From contig DDGE01000027.1 of the NCBI GenBank assembly GCA_002337545.1, positions 114,267-141,889 on the forward strand: 27,623 nt of DNA, written 5' to 3'. The notes under the pieces are model-generated. The model had not been told where the DNA came from. It did no database searches and saw only the letters and a program-made list of their open reading frames with translations. This document shows, one piece after another, positions 1-8,859 of the stretch; the first letter of the stretch is position 1, and each line of letters opens with the position of its first letter. Both the position numbers and the translations under genes were made by a program. The stretch comes from Phycisphaerales bacterium UBA1910 (lineage in GTDB: Bacteria > Planctomycetota > Phycisphaerae > Phycisphaerales > UBA1924).

Positions 1-561
1 GGGGATGGCTACTTTGATTGGTCCTGGTCCGTGAACTTCATTCAGCCGGGTCAGGGGAATGACTTTGACAGCGACTCCGATACCGGTTCGCTGCCTGGCT
101 CGTCTTCCGATACGATCGGTGTTGGATTCGGTGTGCCCGAGGGTATGGCGATCGACAACGGCGACGGGACCTGGACTTGGGACATCGATGAGACCGCACA
201 AGGTGCGGGTATCGGTGCCGAGGACCGGTTTGTGTTGTATGAGCCAACTTCGGGCGGAGACTTCGTGTACAACGGTGGCTACTGGTTTGGTGGCTTCGCT
301 TGCACGGGTGGTCTGATCTCCGAGGGTGGGCTTGGGTATACCCCGCCTGCGATGTTCCAGTTTGTGCTTTACGGGCCGGGCAACATCATTTTCGAGCCGT
401 GTGACTACAACGGCGATGGTGTCGCAAACTTCTTTGATGTCTCTGCATTCCTGCAGGATTTCAATGATATGGACCCGATGGCTGACTTGAACAATGACGG
501 AAGTTGGGACTTCTTTGATGTCTCAGCATTCCTCACGGCGTTCAACGCCGGCTGCCCATAA
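1..561 (+). CDS. Secreted protein with C-terminal GC-type dockerin tail (5' partial)
   Basis: The frame is open from the first base, so the gene starts upstream of the window; a GTG at 31 is only an internal valine. The visible 186 residues are acidic and rich in Gly, Asp and aromatics, typical of an extracellular beta-rich protein. The last 55 or so residues hold two calcium-loop repeats, DYNGDGVANFFDVSAFL and DLNNDGSWDFFDVSAFL, and the chain ends in AGCP. This is the dockerin-like tail seen on many exported Phycisphaerales proteins, presumed to anchor or sort them at the cell surface. The function of the upstream part is not recognisable. The element-borne gene at 20372-21706 has the same tail. 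A strong terminator follows 25 nt after the stop. Confidence 0.85.
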   Translation, partial: GDGYFDWSWSVNFIQPGQGNDFDSDSDTGSLPGSSSDTIGVGFGVPEGMAIDNGDGTWTWDIDETAQGAGIGAEDRFVLYEPTSGGDFVYNGGYWFGGFACTGGLISEGGLGYTPPAMFQFVLYGPGNIIFEPCDYNGDGVANFFDVSAFLQDFNDMDPMADLNNDGSWDFFDVSAFLTAFNAGCP

Positions 562-585
562 AGCTGTCACATGTCTCTAAAAGAC

Positions 586-620
586 AACAGCCGCGATCAA
601 ACGATCGCGGCTGTTTCTTT
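586..620. terminator. Rho-independent terminator, probably bidirectional
   Basis: A perfect 13-bp stem (586-598 with 603-615) with an AAAC loop is followed by TTCTTT-like sequence on the plus strand. On the minus strand it is followed by GTCTTTTAG. It sits between the dockerin-tailed gene on plus and tRNA-Phe on minus, so it can end both transcripts. Confidence 0.85.
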
Positions 621-634
621 GTGTCGTGAAATAA

Positions 635-707
635 TGGGCATACGCGGACTTGAACCACGGACACCGGCATTTTCAATGCCGTGCTCTACCAACTGAGCTA
701 TATGCCC
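635..707 (-). tRNA. tRNA-Phe (GAA)
   Basis: Read on the minus strand this is a complete cloverleaf. The acceptor is GGGCATA/TATGCCC, the D arm is GCTC/GAGC, and the anticodon stem is CGGCA/TGCCG with loop TTGAAAA (anticodon GAA). The T arm carries TTCAAGT. The discriminator is A at 635. CCA is not encoded. Confidence 0.95.
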
Positions 708-860
708 ATCAGCATTGCGACGGATCGCTTTGCCAAAGGATCTCGGAGCGAACTCCGAGAGAGAAGCATACCCATATCCTCGGCCGCGTCAACTGGGTTC
801 TTGTGCGAAAATCAACGATTTCGTGTCACACTTCACCACAAGCGTTGGGTCTGTATCGGC

Positions 861-866
861 TAAGAT
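861..866 (+). promoter_or_regulatory. -10 box of the ABC ATPase gene
   Basis: TAAGAT in the context GGCTAAGAT ends 6 nt before the ATG at 873. No Shine-Dalgarno is visible and the -35 is weak, so the transcript is probably leaderless. Confidence 0.45.
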
Positions 867-872
867 GCATCC

Positions 873-1769
873 ATGAGTGAGACCACCGCCGTGATTGAAC
901 CCCAGAGTACACACGAACCATCCGGGGCGAGCGATAAGCCATTGCTCGTTGTTGATGGGTTAAAGACCTATTTCCCGATTCGTTCGGGGCTCCTGCAGCG
1001 CGTCACGGACCATTTCAAGGCCGTCGATGGTGTCTCGTTCCATATCAAGCCCGGTGAAACGCTTGGGCTGGTCGGCGAGTCCGGGTGTGGGAAGACCACC
1101 GTTGGACGGACCCTGCTGCGGCTGATCCCTGCAACTGGTGGGCGGGTTCTGTTTAACGGGCACGATGTCTTCAACGCGACGGGGTCTGAGCTTCAGAAAC
1201 TGCGTCGAGATATGCAGATCGTGTTCCAGGATCCTGCGGGCTCACTGAATCCTCGAATGCGGATTGCTTCGATTGTTGGTGAGCCGCTGATTATTCACGG
1301 GATGGTGAGCGACAAGGACGAGTTGCGTGAGCGCGTCGAGACCCTGCTCGAGAAATGCGGCATGCCTCGGGCAGCCGCGGACCGGTATCCGCACGAGTTT
1401 TCTGGTGGTCAGCGTCAGCGTATTGGTATTGCCCGTGCGCTTGCGCTTGAGCCGAAGTTTATTGTGTGTGACGAACCGACCTCCGCGCTGGATGTGTCGA
1501 TTCAGGCGCAGGTGATCAATCTGCTTATGGATCTTCAGGAAGAGTTCCAGTTGAGCTACCTCTTCATCTCCCATGACATGGCGGTGATTCAGCATGTGTG
1601 CAGGCGGATCGCGGTGATGTATAAGGGGCGGATCGTTGAGGAGGGTTCGCGCGAGGATATCATCGAGAACCCGCAGCACCGGTATACGCAGTCGCTGCTG
1701 TCGGCGGTGCCTGAGCCTGATCCACATCGTGAGCGAGATCGCATCGTTTTCGACGGCGGGGCAATGTAA
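873..1769 (+). CDS. Peptide ABC transporter ATP-binding protein, OppF/DppF type
   Basis: This 298-residue ATPase would power import of oligopeptides or related solutes across the inner membrane. Visible motifs are Walker [10 protein letters not shown] (residues 68-76), Q-loop Gln119, the signature FSGGQRQR (176-183), Walker [13 protein letters not shown] (196-207) and H-loop His234. The C-terminal stretch [16 protein letters not shown] is the extension typical of OppD/OppF/DppF rather than of general ABC ATPases. The length fits OppF. It is an orphan: no permease, binding protein or partner ATPase lies nearby. The ThrE-type gene starts 3 nt after the stop and is probably co-transcribed. The substrate cannot be read from the sequence. 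Confidence 0.92.
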   Translation: MSETTAVIEPQSTHEPSGASDKPLLVVDGLKTYFPIRSGLLQRVTDHFKAVDGVSFHIKPGETLGLVGESGCGKTTVGRTLLRLIPATGGRVLFNGHDVFNATGSELQKLRRDMQIVFQDPAGSLNPRMRIASIVGEPLIIHGMVSDKDELRERVETLLEKCGMPRAAADRYPHEFSGGQRQRIGIARALALEPKFIVCDEPTSALDVSIQAQVINLLMDLQEEFQLSYLFISHDMAVIQHVCRRIAVMYKGRIVEEGSREDIIENPQHRYTQSLLSAVPEPDPHRERDRIVFDGGAM

Positions 1770-1772
1770 AGC

Positions 1773-3011
1773 ATGAATGCGGCCGCCCAGTTCAAGCAGC
1801 CGCGCCCAGATGAGCCCAGAGCCCGTTTTCTCATCGAGCTCGCGCGAGCTCTGGGAACCTATGGCACCTCCGCGAATCGCATCGAAGAGGTGATTGCTTA
1901 TTGCGCCGATGCGTTCGGGTACAACGCGCAGACCTTCACGACACCGACTTCCGTGTTTGTTTCGCTCGAGGATGATGCGGGCGACCTGCATACCTATCTG
2001 GCGCGTGTGCATCCCGGCGAAGCGGACATGACCAAGATGATGGCGCTCGATCGCGTCTTCAACAATGTTCTCGACGGGATTCTGTCTACGAGAGAAGCGA
2101 TTGAAGAGATCAAGCGCATCGTTAATATGGCCCCTCGGTACCCGGTGTGGATGATCGTGATCTGCTTTGGGATCATCGGGTTCTGTGCCGGCAACTTTCT
2201 TGGTGGTGCGATCAAGGAGATGGTAGCCTCTGGAGTTGTTGGGCTCGTGATTGGGCTGCTCGTGCAGTTTACCGGGCGGCGGCGTGAGTTCAGTCGATTG
2301 ATGGAGTTTCTGTCCGGTCTGTGCGCGGCGCTGATCGCCGGGACGATGGCGATCCCGTTCGGCGGTTATGTGACGACCGTCCCGATTATCGCGGGTGTGA
2401 TCATCCTGCTTCCGGGGTTGACGCTGACGATGGCGATGGTTGAGCTCGCGATGAAGCATGTCGTGTCCGGGACTGCTCGTCTTGCGGGTGCGGTCATGGT
2501 TCTGCTTGTCATCGGCTTCGGGGTTGTTCTTGGGCAGACGATCGTTGATCGAGCACTGGGGACCCCTGAGATGATCATCCCTGCGGATCTGCCCTGGTAT
2601 GTCGATTTGGTGACAATTCTCGTCGCGTCCGTATGCATGGCGGTGCTGTTTCAGGCCCACCTTCGGCATGCATGGGTGATGATCGTGGCGGGGCTCATCG
2701 CGTTCTATTCTGCTCGGTACGGATCGATGCACTTCGGGCCAGAGGTTGGGGTGCTCTGTGCGGCGATGTGCGTTGGCGTAGCGAGCAACTTGTATGCGCG
2801 ATTATTTGATCGCCCCGCGATGATGATGATGCTCCCTGGGCTGATCATCCTGGTGCCTGGTTCGCTTGGGCTTCGCAGTCTTCAGATGTTCATGACCGAC
2901 GAGACCATCGACGCTGTCCAATCGAGCTTCACGGTCCTGGTTGTGGGTGTGGCGCTCGTCGTGGGGCTGTTGCTTGCGAATGTGATCATGCCTCCCCGGA
3001 AAGTGCTCTAG
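1773..3011 (+). CDS. Threonine/serine exporter (ThrE) family protein
   Basis: This 412-residue inner-membrane protein matches the fused ThrE architecture. The N-terminal ThrE domain (about residues 10-120) includes ELARALGTYGTSANRIEE and the TPTSVFVS segment. About ten hydrophobic segments follow, from YPVWMIVICFG near residue 128 to LVVGVALVVGLLLANVIM at the end. Family members export threonine or serine by proton antiport; the substrate here is inferred. The ATG lies 3 nt after the ATPase stop, which implies one transcript, although ThrE proteins do not need an ATPase. The gene is convergent with the CYTH gene and their ends overlap by 4 nt. Confidence 0.88.
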   Translation: MNAAAQFKQPRPDEPRARFLIELARALGTYGTSANRIEEVIAYCADAFGYNAQTFTTPTSVFVSLEDDAGDLHTYLARVHPGEADMTKMMALDRVFNNVLDGILSTREAIEEIKRIVNMAPRYPVWMIVICFGIIGFCAGNFLGGAIKEMVASGVVGLVIGLLVQFTGRRREFSRLMEFLSGLCAALIAGTMAIPFGGYVTTVPIIAGVIILLPGLTLTMAMVELAMKHVVSGTARLAGAVMVLLVIGFGVVLGQTIVDRALGTPEMIIPADLPWYVDLVTILVASVCMAVLFQAHLRHAWVMIVAGLIAFYSARYGSMHFGPEVGVLCAAMCVGVASNLYARLFDRPAMMMMLPGLIILVPGSLGLRSLQMFMTDETIDAVQSSFTVLVVGVALVVGLLLANVIMPPRKVL

Positions 3012-3559
3012 GGCTGGGATTCTTCTATCCCCTTGGCCGTGGCGAGCAGGTCTGAGTAGGAGCCTGAGATTGGTTCGCCCAAGGCGGGCAAGAAAGTTTT
3101 CTTGAGACGCTCGGCGAGGTTCTGCGCGTCGTCCATGTTCGTCTGATCATTGATCAGGATTTCAAACTCGAAATGCCAGCCGAGTTCGAGCACATCGTCG
3201 ATATGGATTCGGTGTGATTCGTAGAGGTAGAGCTCGCGATTCTTTTCTACGGTCAGCCATACGGGAAGTTCTGCCTCGCCGAAGCGTTCCAGGACCTGTT
3301 CGTGCGTAAAGAGGTGGTAGTCGGAGACTTTGGCATTGACCCGGTCCGGGCGTTCGTAGTAGATGTACTCGATGGGTTCTGGTGAGCCAACACCGCGTTC
3401 AACGGCGATGGATTCCCTTTTCTTGAGTCGGCCTCTTGTCACGCTGTAGTAGGTGTCGGTCTGCCGGATGGTGCCGATTTTGGATGCGCCGATCTTCTGA
3501 CAGATCAGGCGTGCCAGATTCGGGTCTTGGAGTTCGGCTTTGAGTTCCAGATTCTTCAA
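3008..3559 (-). CDS. CYTH-domain protein, class IV adenylate cyclase-like (CyaB family)
   Basis: This is a 183-residue single-domain CYTH protein. It opens with MKNLELKAEL, a variant of the ExExK metal/triphosphate motif with Asn in the first position, and continues with charged tunnel strands such as GRLKKRES, IYYERPD, VEKNRELYLYESHRIHIDDV and WHFEFEI. Family members hydrolyse triphosphates or cyclise ATP to cAMP; the sequence does not decide between these. It lies 13 nt downstream of ligA on the same strand, so it is very likely the second gene of a ligA operon. The last codons overlap the end of the convergent ThrE gene. Confidence 0.85.
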   Translation of the reverse strand: MKNLELKAELQDPNLARLICQKIGASKIGTIRQTDTYYSVTRGRLKKRESIAVERGVGSPEPIEYIYYERPDRVNAKVSDYHLFTHEQVLERFGEAELPVWLTVEKNRELYLYESHRIHIDDVLELGWHFEFEILINDQTNMDDAQNLAERLKKTFLPALGEPISGSYSDLLATAKGIEESQP

Positions 3560-3572
3560 TCGTGATACTTCC

Positions 3573-5738
<2,166 letters not shown>

Positions 5739-5770
5739 ATCGAGATTGTCTCATCGGGCGCGCCTTGCGC

Positions 5771-5776
5771 TATCAT
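5771..5776 (+). promoter_or_regulatory. -10 box of folD
   Basis: TATCAT in the context GCTATCAT ends 7 nt before the folD ATG, with no Shine-Dalgarno between. A poor TTGTCT lies 19 nt upstream. Confidence 0.45.
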
Positions 5777-5783
5777 CCATCGC

Positions 5784-6656
5784 ATGAGCGCACAGATCAT
5801 CGACGGCAAGGCACTCGCTACTCAGTTCCGTGAGCAGGTCGCCCAACGCGCTGCCATATTGCGGGGGAAGGGATTCGCCCCAAGACTCGACGCGTTGCTC
5901 GTCGAATCCGGGGATAACGGAGCCCGCGTCTACGCCCAGAATCAGGCCCGCACCTGTGATGCGATCGGGATTGATTACACGCTTCATACGCTCCCGTCCG
6001 GGTCGGGACAGAGAGAGATTGAGGCGAAGGTTCGGTCGCTCAACGATGACGAGGAAGTCCACGCGATTATGGTCCATATGCCCATGCCCGCGGATGTTGA
6101 TGCGTACCACATCAAGGAACTGATTGACCCGGTGAAGGATGTCGAGGGTGTCAATCCCGCCAATATCGGGAATGTTGTGTATGGGCACTCCATGCGTGCC
6201 CCTTGCACCGCTCTGGCGACGATGCGTCTGATCGACACCGTCGTGGACGATTTGAAGGGGAAGCGATGTGTAGTCGTGGGGGCATCCGCCGTTGTAGGGC
6301 GCCCGATCGCGGTTCTGCTGATGCAGCGGGAAGCCACCGTCATCAGCTGCAATAAGTACACTGATGGGCTCAAAGAGCTCTGCCGATCCGCAGATATCCT
6401 CATCCCTGCAGCGGGAGTCCCTCATCTGATCAAAGAGGACATGGTTCGCGAAGGGGCCGTGGTTGTGGATGTCGGGGTCAATCGGATCATGGATGAAGCG
6501 GGGAACACCCGAACCGTCGGTGATGTCGATTTTGAGCCCGTTTCGCAGATTGCGGGCCATATCAGCCCTGTTCCGGGCGGCGTGGGCCCGATGACGGTCG
6601 CCGTTCTGCTGCACAATGTGATTGAAGTGGCTGAAGAACGGTACGAGAACCGGTGA
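5784..6656 (+). CDS. folD: FolD-family methylenetetrahydrofolate dehydrogenase with altered cyclohydrolase residues
   Basis: This is a 290-residue FolD homologue of normal length for the enzyme that interconverts methylene-, methenyl- and formyl-tetrahydrofolate in the cytosol. The dinucleotide site VVVGASAVVGRPIA, DVGVNR and the C-terminal PVPGGVGPMTVA are intact. The three classical active-site positions are not. The YxxxK lysine (K56 in E. coli) is Gln54 in VYAQNQARTC. The VQLP glutamine (Q98) is His98 in VHMPMP. The KDVDG aspartate (D121) is Glu121 in KDVEG. Work on human and E. coli enzymes makes the lysine essential for the cyclohydrolase step. This protein may therefore be dehydrogenase-only, or work with a separate cyclohydrolase. 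The start is MSAQIIDGKALA, which aligns with FolD N-termini; a longer open frame upstream is antisense to ligA. Confidence 0.9.
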   Translation: MSAQIIDGKALATQFREQVAQRAAILRGKGFAPRLDALLVESGDNGARVYAQNQARTCDAIGIDYTLHTLPSGSGQREIEAKVRSLNDDEEVHAIMVHMPMPADVDAYHIKELIDPVKDVEGVNPANIGNVVYGHSMRAPCTALATMRLIDTVVDDLKGKRCVVVGASAVVGRPIAVLLMQREATVISCNKYTDGLKELCRSADILIPAAGVPHLIKEDMVREGAVVVDVGVNRIMDEAGNTRTVGDVDFEPVSQIAGHISPVPGGVGPMTVAVLLHNVIEVAEERYENR

Positions 6657-6727
6657 TGCCTTCATCCAAAGACACCCGATGGGAATATGGCGTCCTTTAG
6701 TCCGTTGACTCTCAGGAGGAAGAACCA

Positions 6728-7075
6728 TTGAATCCACTCATGCAAACCACGAGTTACACCCTCGGATTCCTCGGCAACATCGGCTGGCCCGAGATCCTTA
6801 TCGTCGGCGTCGTCATGCTGCTGCTGTTTGGACGCCGTCTCCCGGAGATGGGTCGCTCGCTTGGGCAGGGGATCGTTGAGTTCAAGAAGGGGCTCAAGGA
6901 TGTGACCGACGACATCAAGAATGAGGTCGACAATGCGACTGATGACTCGAAAAAGTCTGATTCCGCACGGTTTGAGTCCTCGAAGCCCCATGAACAATCG
7001 TCCGGCTCATCACAGGGACACACGAATCCTTCAGAGATGAAGGCCCAGGTCGAGACTCCCCGGACCGACCCCTGA
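6728..7075 (+). CDS. tatA: Sec-independent translocase protein TatA
   Basis: This 115-residue protein is the pore-forming subunit of the twin-arginine system, which exports folded proteins. It has a short periplasmic N-terminus, one membrane helix (IGWPEILIVGVVMLLLFG), the FGRRLPEMGRSLG hinge and an amphipathic helix FKKGLKDVTDDIK, then a Ser/Lys/Glu-rich tail. A TTG start at 6728 is chosen because AGGAGG at 6714-6719 sits 8 nt upstream. The ATG at 6740 would put that site 20 nt away. No tatB or tatC lies nearby. It follows folD on the same strand. Confidence 0.92.
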   Translation: MNPLMQTTSYTLGFLGNIGWPEILIVGVVMLLLFGRRLPEMGRSLGQGIVEFKKGLKDVTDDIKNEVDNATDDSKKSDSARFESSKPHEQSSGSSQGHTNPSEMKAQVETPRTDP

Positions 7076-7132
7076 GTTGAATGCTCAGCCCGCATTTCTT
7101 CGTAATCTGCTCGATTCACGACAAAGAAGTGC

Positions 7133-7138
7133 TATGAT
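7133..7138 (+). promoter_or_regulatory. -10 box of tRNA-Met
   Basis: TATGAT in the context GTGCTATGAT lies 13 nt before the tRNA 5' end. The same GCTATGAT occurs upstream of map, which supports it as the local -10 form. No convincing -35 is seen. Confidence 0.45.
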
Positions 7139-7151
7139 TGACGCCCCTTTC

Positions 7152-7225
7152 GGCGAGGTAGCTCAGCTGGCTAGAGCGGAGGATTCATAACCCTCAGGTC
7201 GGGAGTTCGAGTCTCCCCTTCGCCA
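7152..7225 (+). tRNA. tRNA-Met (CAU)
   Basis: Complete cloverleaf. The acceptor is GGCGAGG/CTTCGCC with discriminator A7225, the D arm is GCTC/GAGC, the anticodon loop is TTCATAA (CAU), and the T loop is TTCGAGT. The Watson-Crick 1-72 pair argues against an initiator. Elongator Met is preferred over Ile2 because another CAU tRNA, at 23832-23904, closely resembles bacterial tRNA-Ile2. CCA is not encoded. Confidence 0.9.
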
Positions 7226-7245
7226 TTTTGCATCTTTTTGACGAA

Positions 7246-7281
7246 CGGCCCGATACTTTCCTATCGGGTCGCGTTTTTTTT
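7246..7281 (+). terminator. Rho-independent terminator after tRNA-Met
   Basis: A 10-bp stem (7246-7255 with 7262-7271, including one G-T pair) has a CTTTCC loop and is followed within two bases by a run of eight T. It lies 20 nt after the tRNA. Confidence 0.88.
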
Positions 7282-7363
7282 GCAACTAATTCGCCGATGC
7301 CTGTCATATTTCATGGCTCCACGCGTTGCCCTTTTAACTCGCACACTCCTGGAGGGTTCTTAG

Positions 7364-8296
7364 ATGAACAACAAGGTCATTGCCATAACGACGATCGCGA
7401 TCGGTGCTTCCGCGCTTGGAGGCGTGCTCATGCTCCGTTCAGGCGGACAAGAGCAGGAAACCACACCCGAGCTTCTGGCTTCGAATACCAACAAAGTTCA
7501 GGACTCATACTTCGAATCCCAGCTCTCGTCTGAGCGTCCGGAGCGTGGTGAGATCGACACGCAAGGGCAGAGTGGGAACAACCAGCAGAATGGCAGGGGC
7601 GGCTTTGGCGCGATCCTTGACCGTGCCTCGGAGTTCGATCTCGACGGTGATGGCATCTTGTCGGAAGAAGAGCGTCGCGAGATGATGCGGACGCTCCGTG
7701 ATGAGATGATGGCACAGTTTGATCTTGATGGTGATGGGCGACTCTCAAGAGAAGAGCGGAATGCCGCTCGTATGGCTCGATTCGAGAACTCTGAGCGTGG
7801 GCAGGAACTCATGCGTGAGTTTGATGCTGACGGCAACGGTGTGCTTGATGAAGAAGAGCAGGCCGCGATGGATGCATACCAGCAGGAGCAACGCGAGGAG
7901 CGCCGGGCGGAAGAGCTCGCTCGTTATGATGCTGACGGCGATGGTGAGCTTTCCCGAGAAGAACGCCAAGTTCAGCGAGAGGATCAGCGGGGCAACTTCC
8001 GCAACCAGATGCAGGATGCCACCGACGAGTTCGACCGTGACGGTGACGGGGTGTTGAGTATTGAAGAATCGCAGGAAGCCTACGAGGTGATCCAGCAGCG
8101 TCGCGAGATTGATCAGTTCATATCCCAGTATGACTCGGATGGGAACGGATCGATGGGTACTGCGGATTATTCGGCATTCCTCTCTGCGTACGAGCAGGGG
8201 AGCAGCCACGCTGATGTGAATCGCGACGGAGTCGTGAACTCACAAGATCTTACCGCGTATACAGATATGGTGACCCGATCACGCAACCGTCCATAA
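7364..8296 (+). CDS. Exported or membrane-anchored protein with seven EF-hand calcium loops
   Basis: A 310-residue acidic protein. An N-terminal hydrophobic segment (residues 4-25, VIAITTIAIGASALGGVLML) is an uncleaved anchor or signal peptide, then comes a Ser/Gln/Gly-rich linker to about 85. Seven DxDxDG loops start at D92, D120, D154, D189, D224, D257 and D284. The first five are followed by SEEE/SREE-type exit helices as in EF-hands. The last two (DSDGNGSMGTADYSAFL and DVNRDGVVNSQDLTAY) are spaced like a dockerin but lack the FFDVSxF and terminal GCP of the other dockerin-tailed proteins here. A good Shine-Dalgarno GGAGG (7351-7355) is 8 nt before the ATG. A calcium-binding envelope role is inferred; no catalytic domain is visible. 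Confidence 0.85.
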   Translation: MNNKVIAITTIAIGASALGGVLMLRSGGQEQETTPELLASNTNKVQDSYFESQLSSERPERGEIDTQGQSGNNQQNGRGGFGAILDRASEFDLDGDGILSEEERREMMRTLRDEMMAQFDLDGDGRLSREERNAARMARFENSERGQELMREFDADGNGVLDEEEQAAMDAYQQEQREERRAEELARYDADGDGELSREERQVQREDQRGNFRNQMQDATDEFDRDGDGVLSIEESQEAYEVIQQRREIDQFISQYDSDGNGSMGTADYSAFLSAYEQGSSHADVNRDGVVNSQDLTAYTDMVTRSRNRP

Positions 8297-8309
8297 GACC
8301 CAGACGGTT

Positions 8310-8690
8310 TTACTCGGGAACTGACCACGACTCAGGCACCTCGGCGAACACCGGGGTGCCTCTTTCATGTCCCCAATCCCAATACCCGCCAGAGATGGCG
8401 CATTCCATGGCCAACCAGTCGCCTGCGATGAGTTGAGGCAGGGCGTTGGATCCAGTGGTGGACTCACGCTGTGTGGGCTGATCGAACTGCAGATCCAACT
8501 CGGCGAGTACGGCTTGCCACATCGAGGATTCTGCCTCGGGCGCTGGTTTGGTCGGTGACGCGGATTGGACTTCAATCACCCCGCCTGTGTCGAGCGTGAC
8601 CTGCTCAAGCTGATGGCTCGTGCAGCCACCCAGGGCGCAGAGGCCGAAACCGATTGCTGAAACGCAGACCGAGGAGATGATCGTGTTCAT
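8310..8690 (-). CDS. Small lipoprotein of unknown function
   Basis: 126 residues from the chosen ATG. The N-terminus MNTIISSVCVSAIGFG then LCALGGC is a lipoprotein signal peptide with lipobox LGGC at residues 20-23. The mature part is short, acidic and Trp/Glu-rich, with no family I recognise. The open frame extends 71 codons upstream, but those residues would place the signal peptide internally, so this start is preferred. The gene is convergent with the EF-hand gene, 13 nt apart. A strong hairpin (8334-8361) lies inside its last coding stretch. Confidence 0.7.
   Translation of the reverse strand: MNTIISSVCVSAIGFGLCALGGCTSHQLEQVTLDTGGVIEVQSASPTKPAPEAESSMWQAVLAELDLQFDQPTQRESTTGSNALPQLIAGDWLAMECAISGGYWDWGHERGTPVFAEVPESWSVPE
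8334..8365 (+). terminator. Terminator-like hairpin inside the convergent lipoprotein gene
   Basis: An 11-bp stem (8334-8344 with 8351-8361, one T-G pair) has a CGAACA loop and is followed by CTTT. It lies 38 nt after the EF-hand stop and inside the 3' coding end of the minus-strand lipoprotein gene. It probably ends the EF-hand transcript. The T-run is short. Confidence 0.5.
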
Positions 8691-8859
8691 GGGACTCAAA
8701 TCGAGCGGATTGATGATCAAGTTTGCCCATATAGGAGCGATCGCGCAAGATGCGATGGGTACTTGCCTTGCAAATCCGAAACCCGTCATGGATATCGGAC
8801 CTTGGGCTGGTGAAAGCGGAATCTTGTGATAAACTTCGTACGGGGCCGAATAACCAAAG

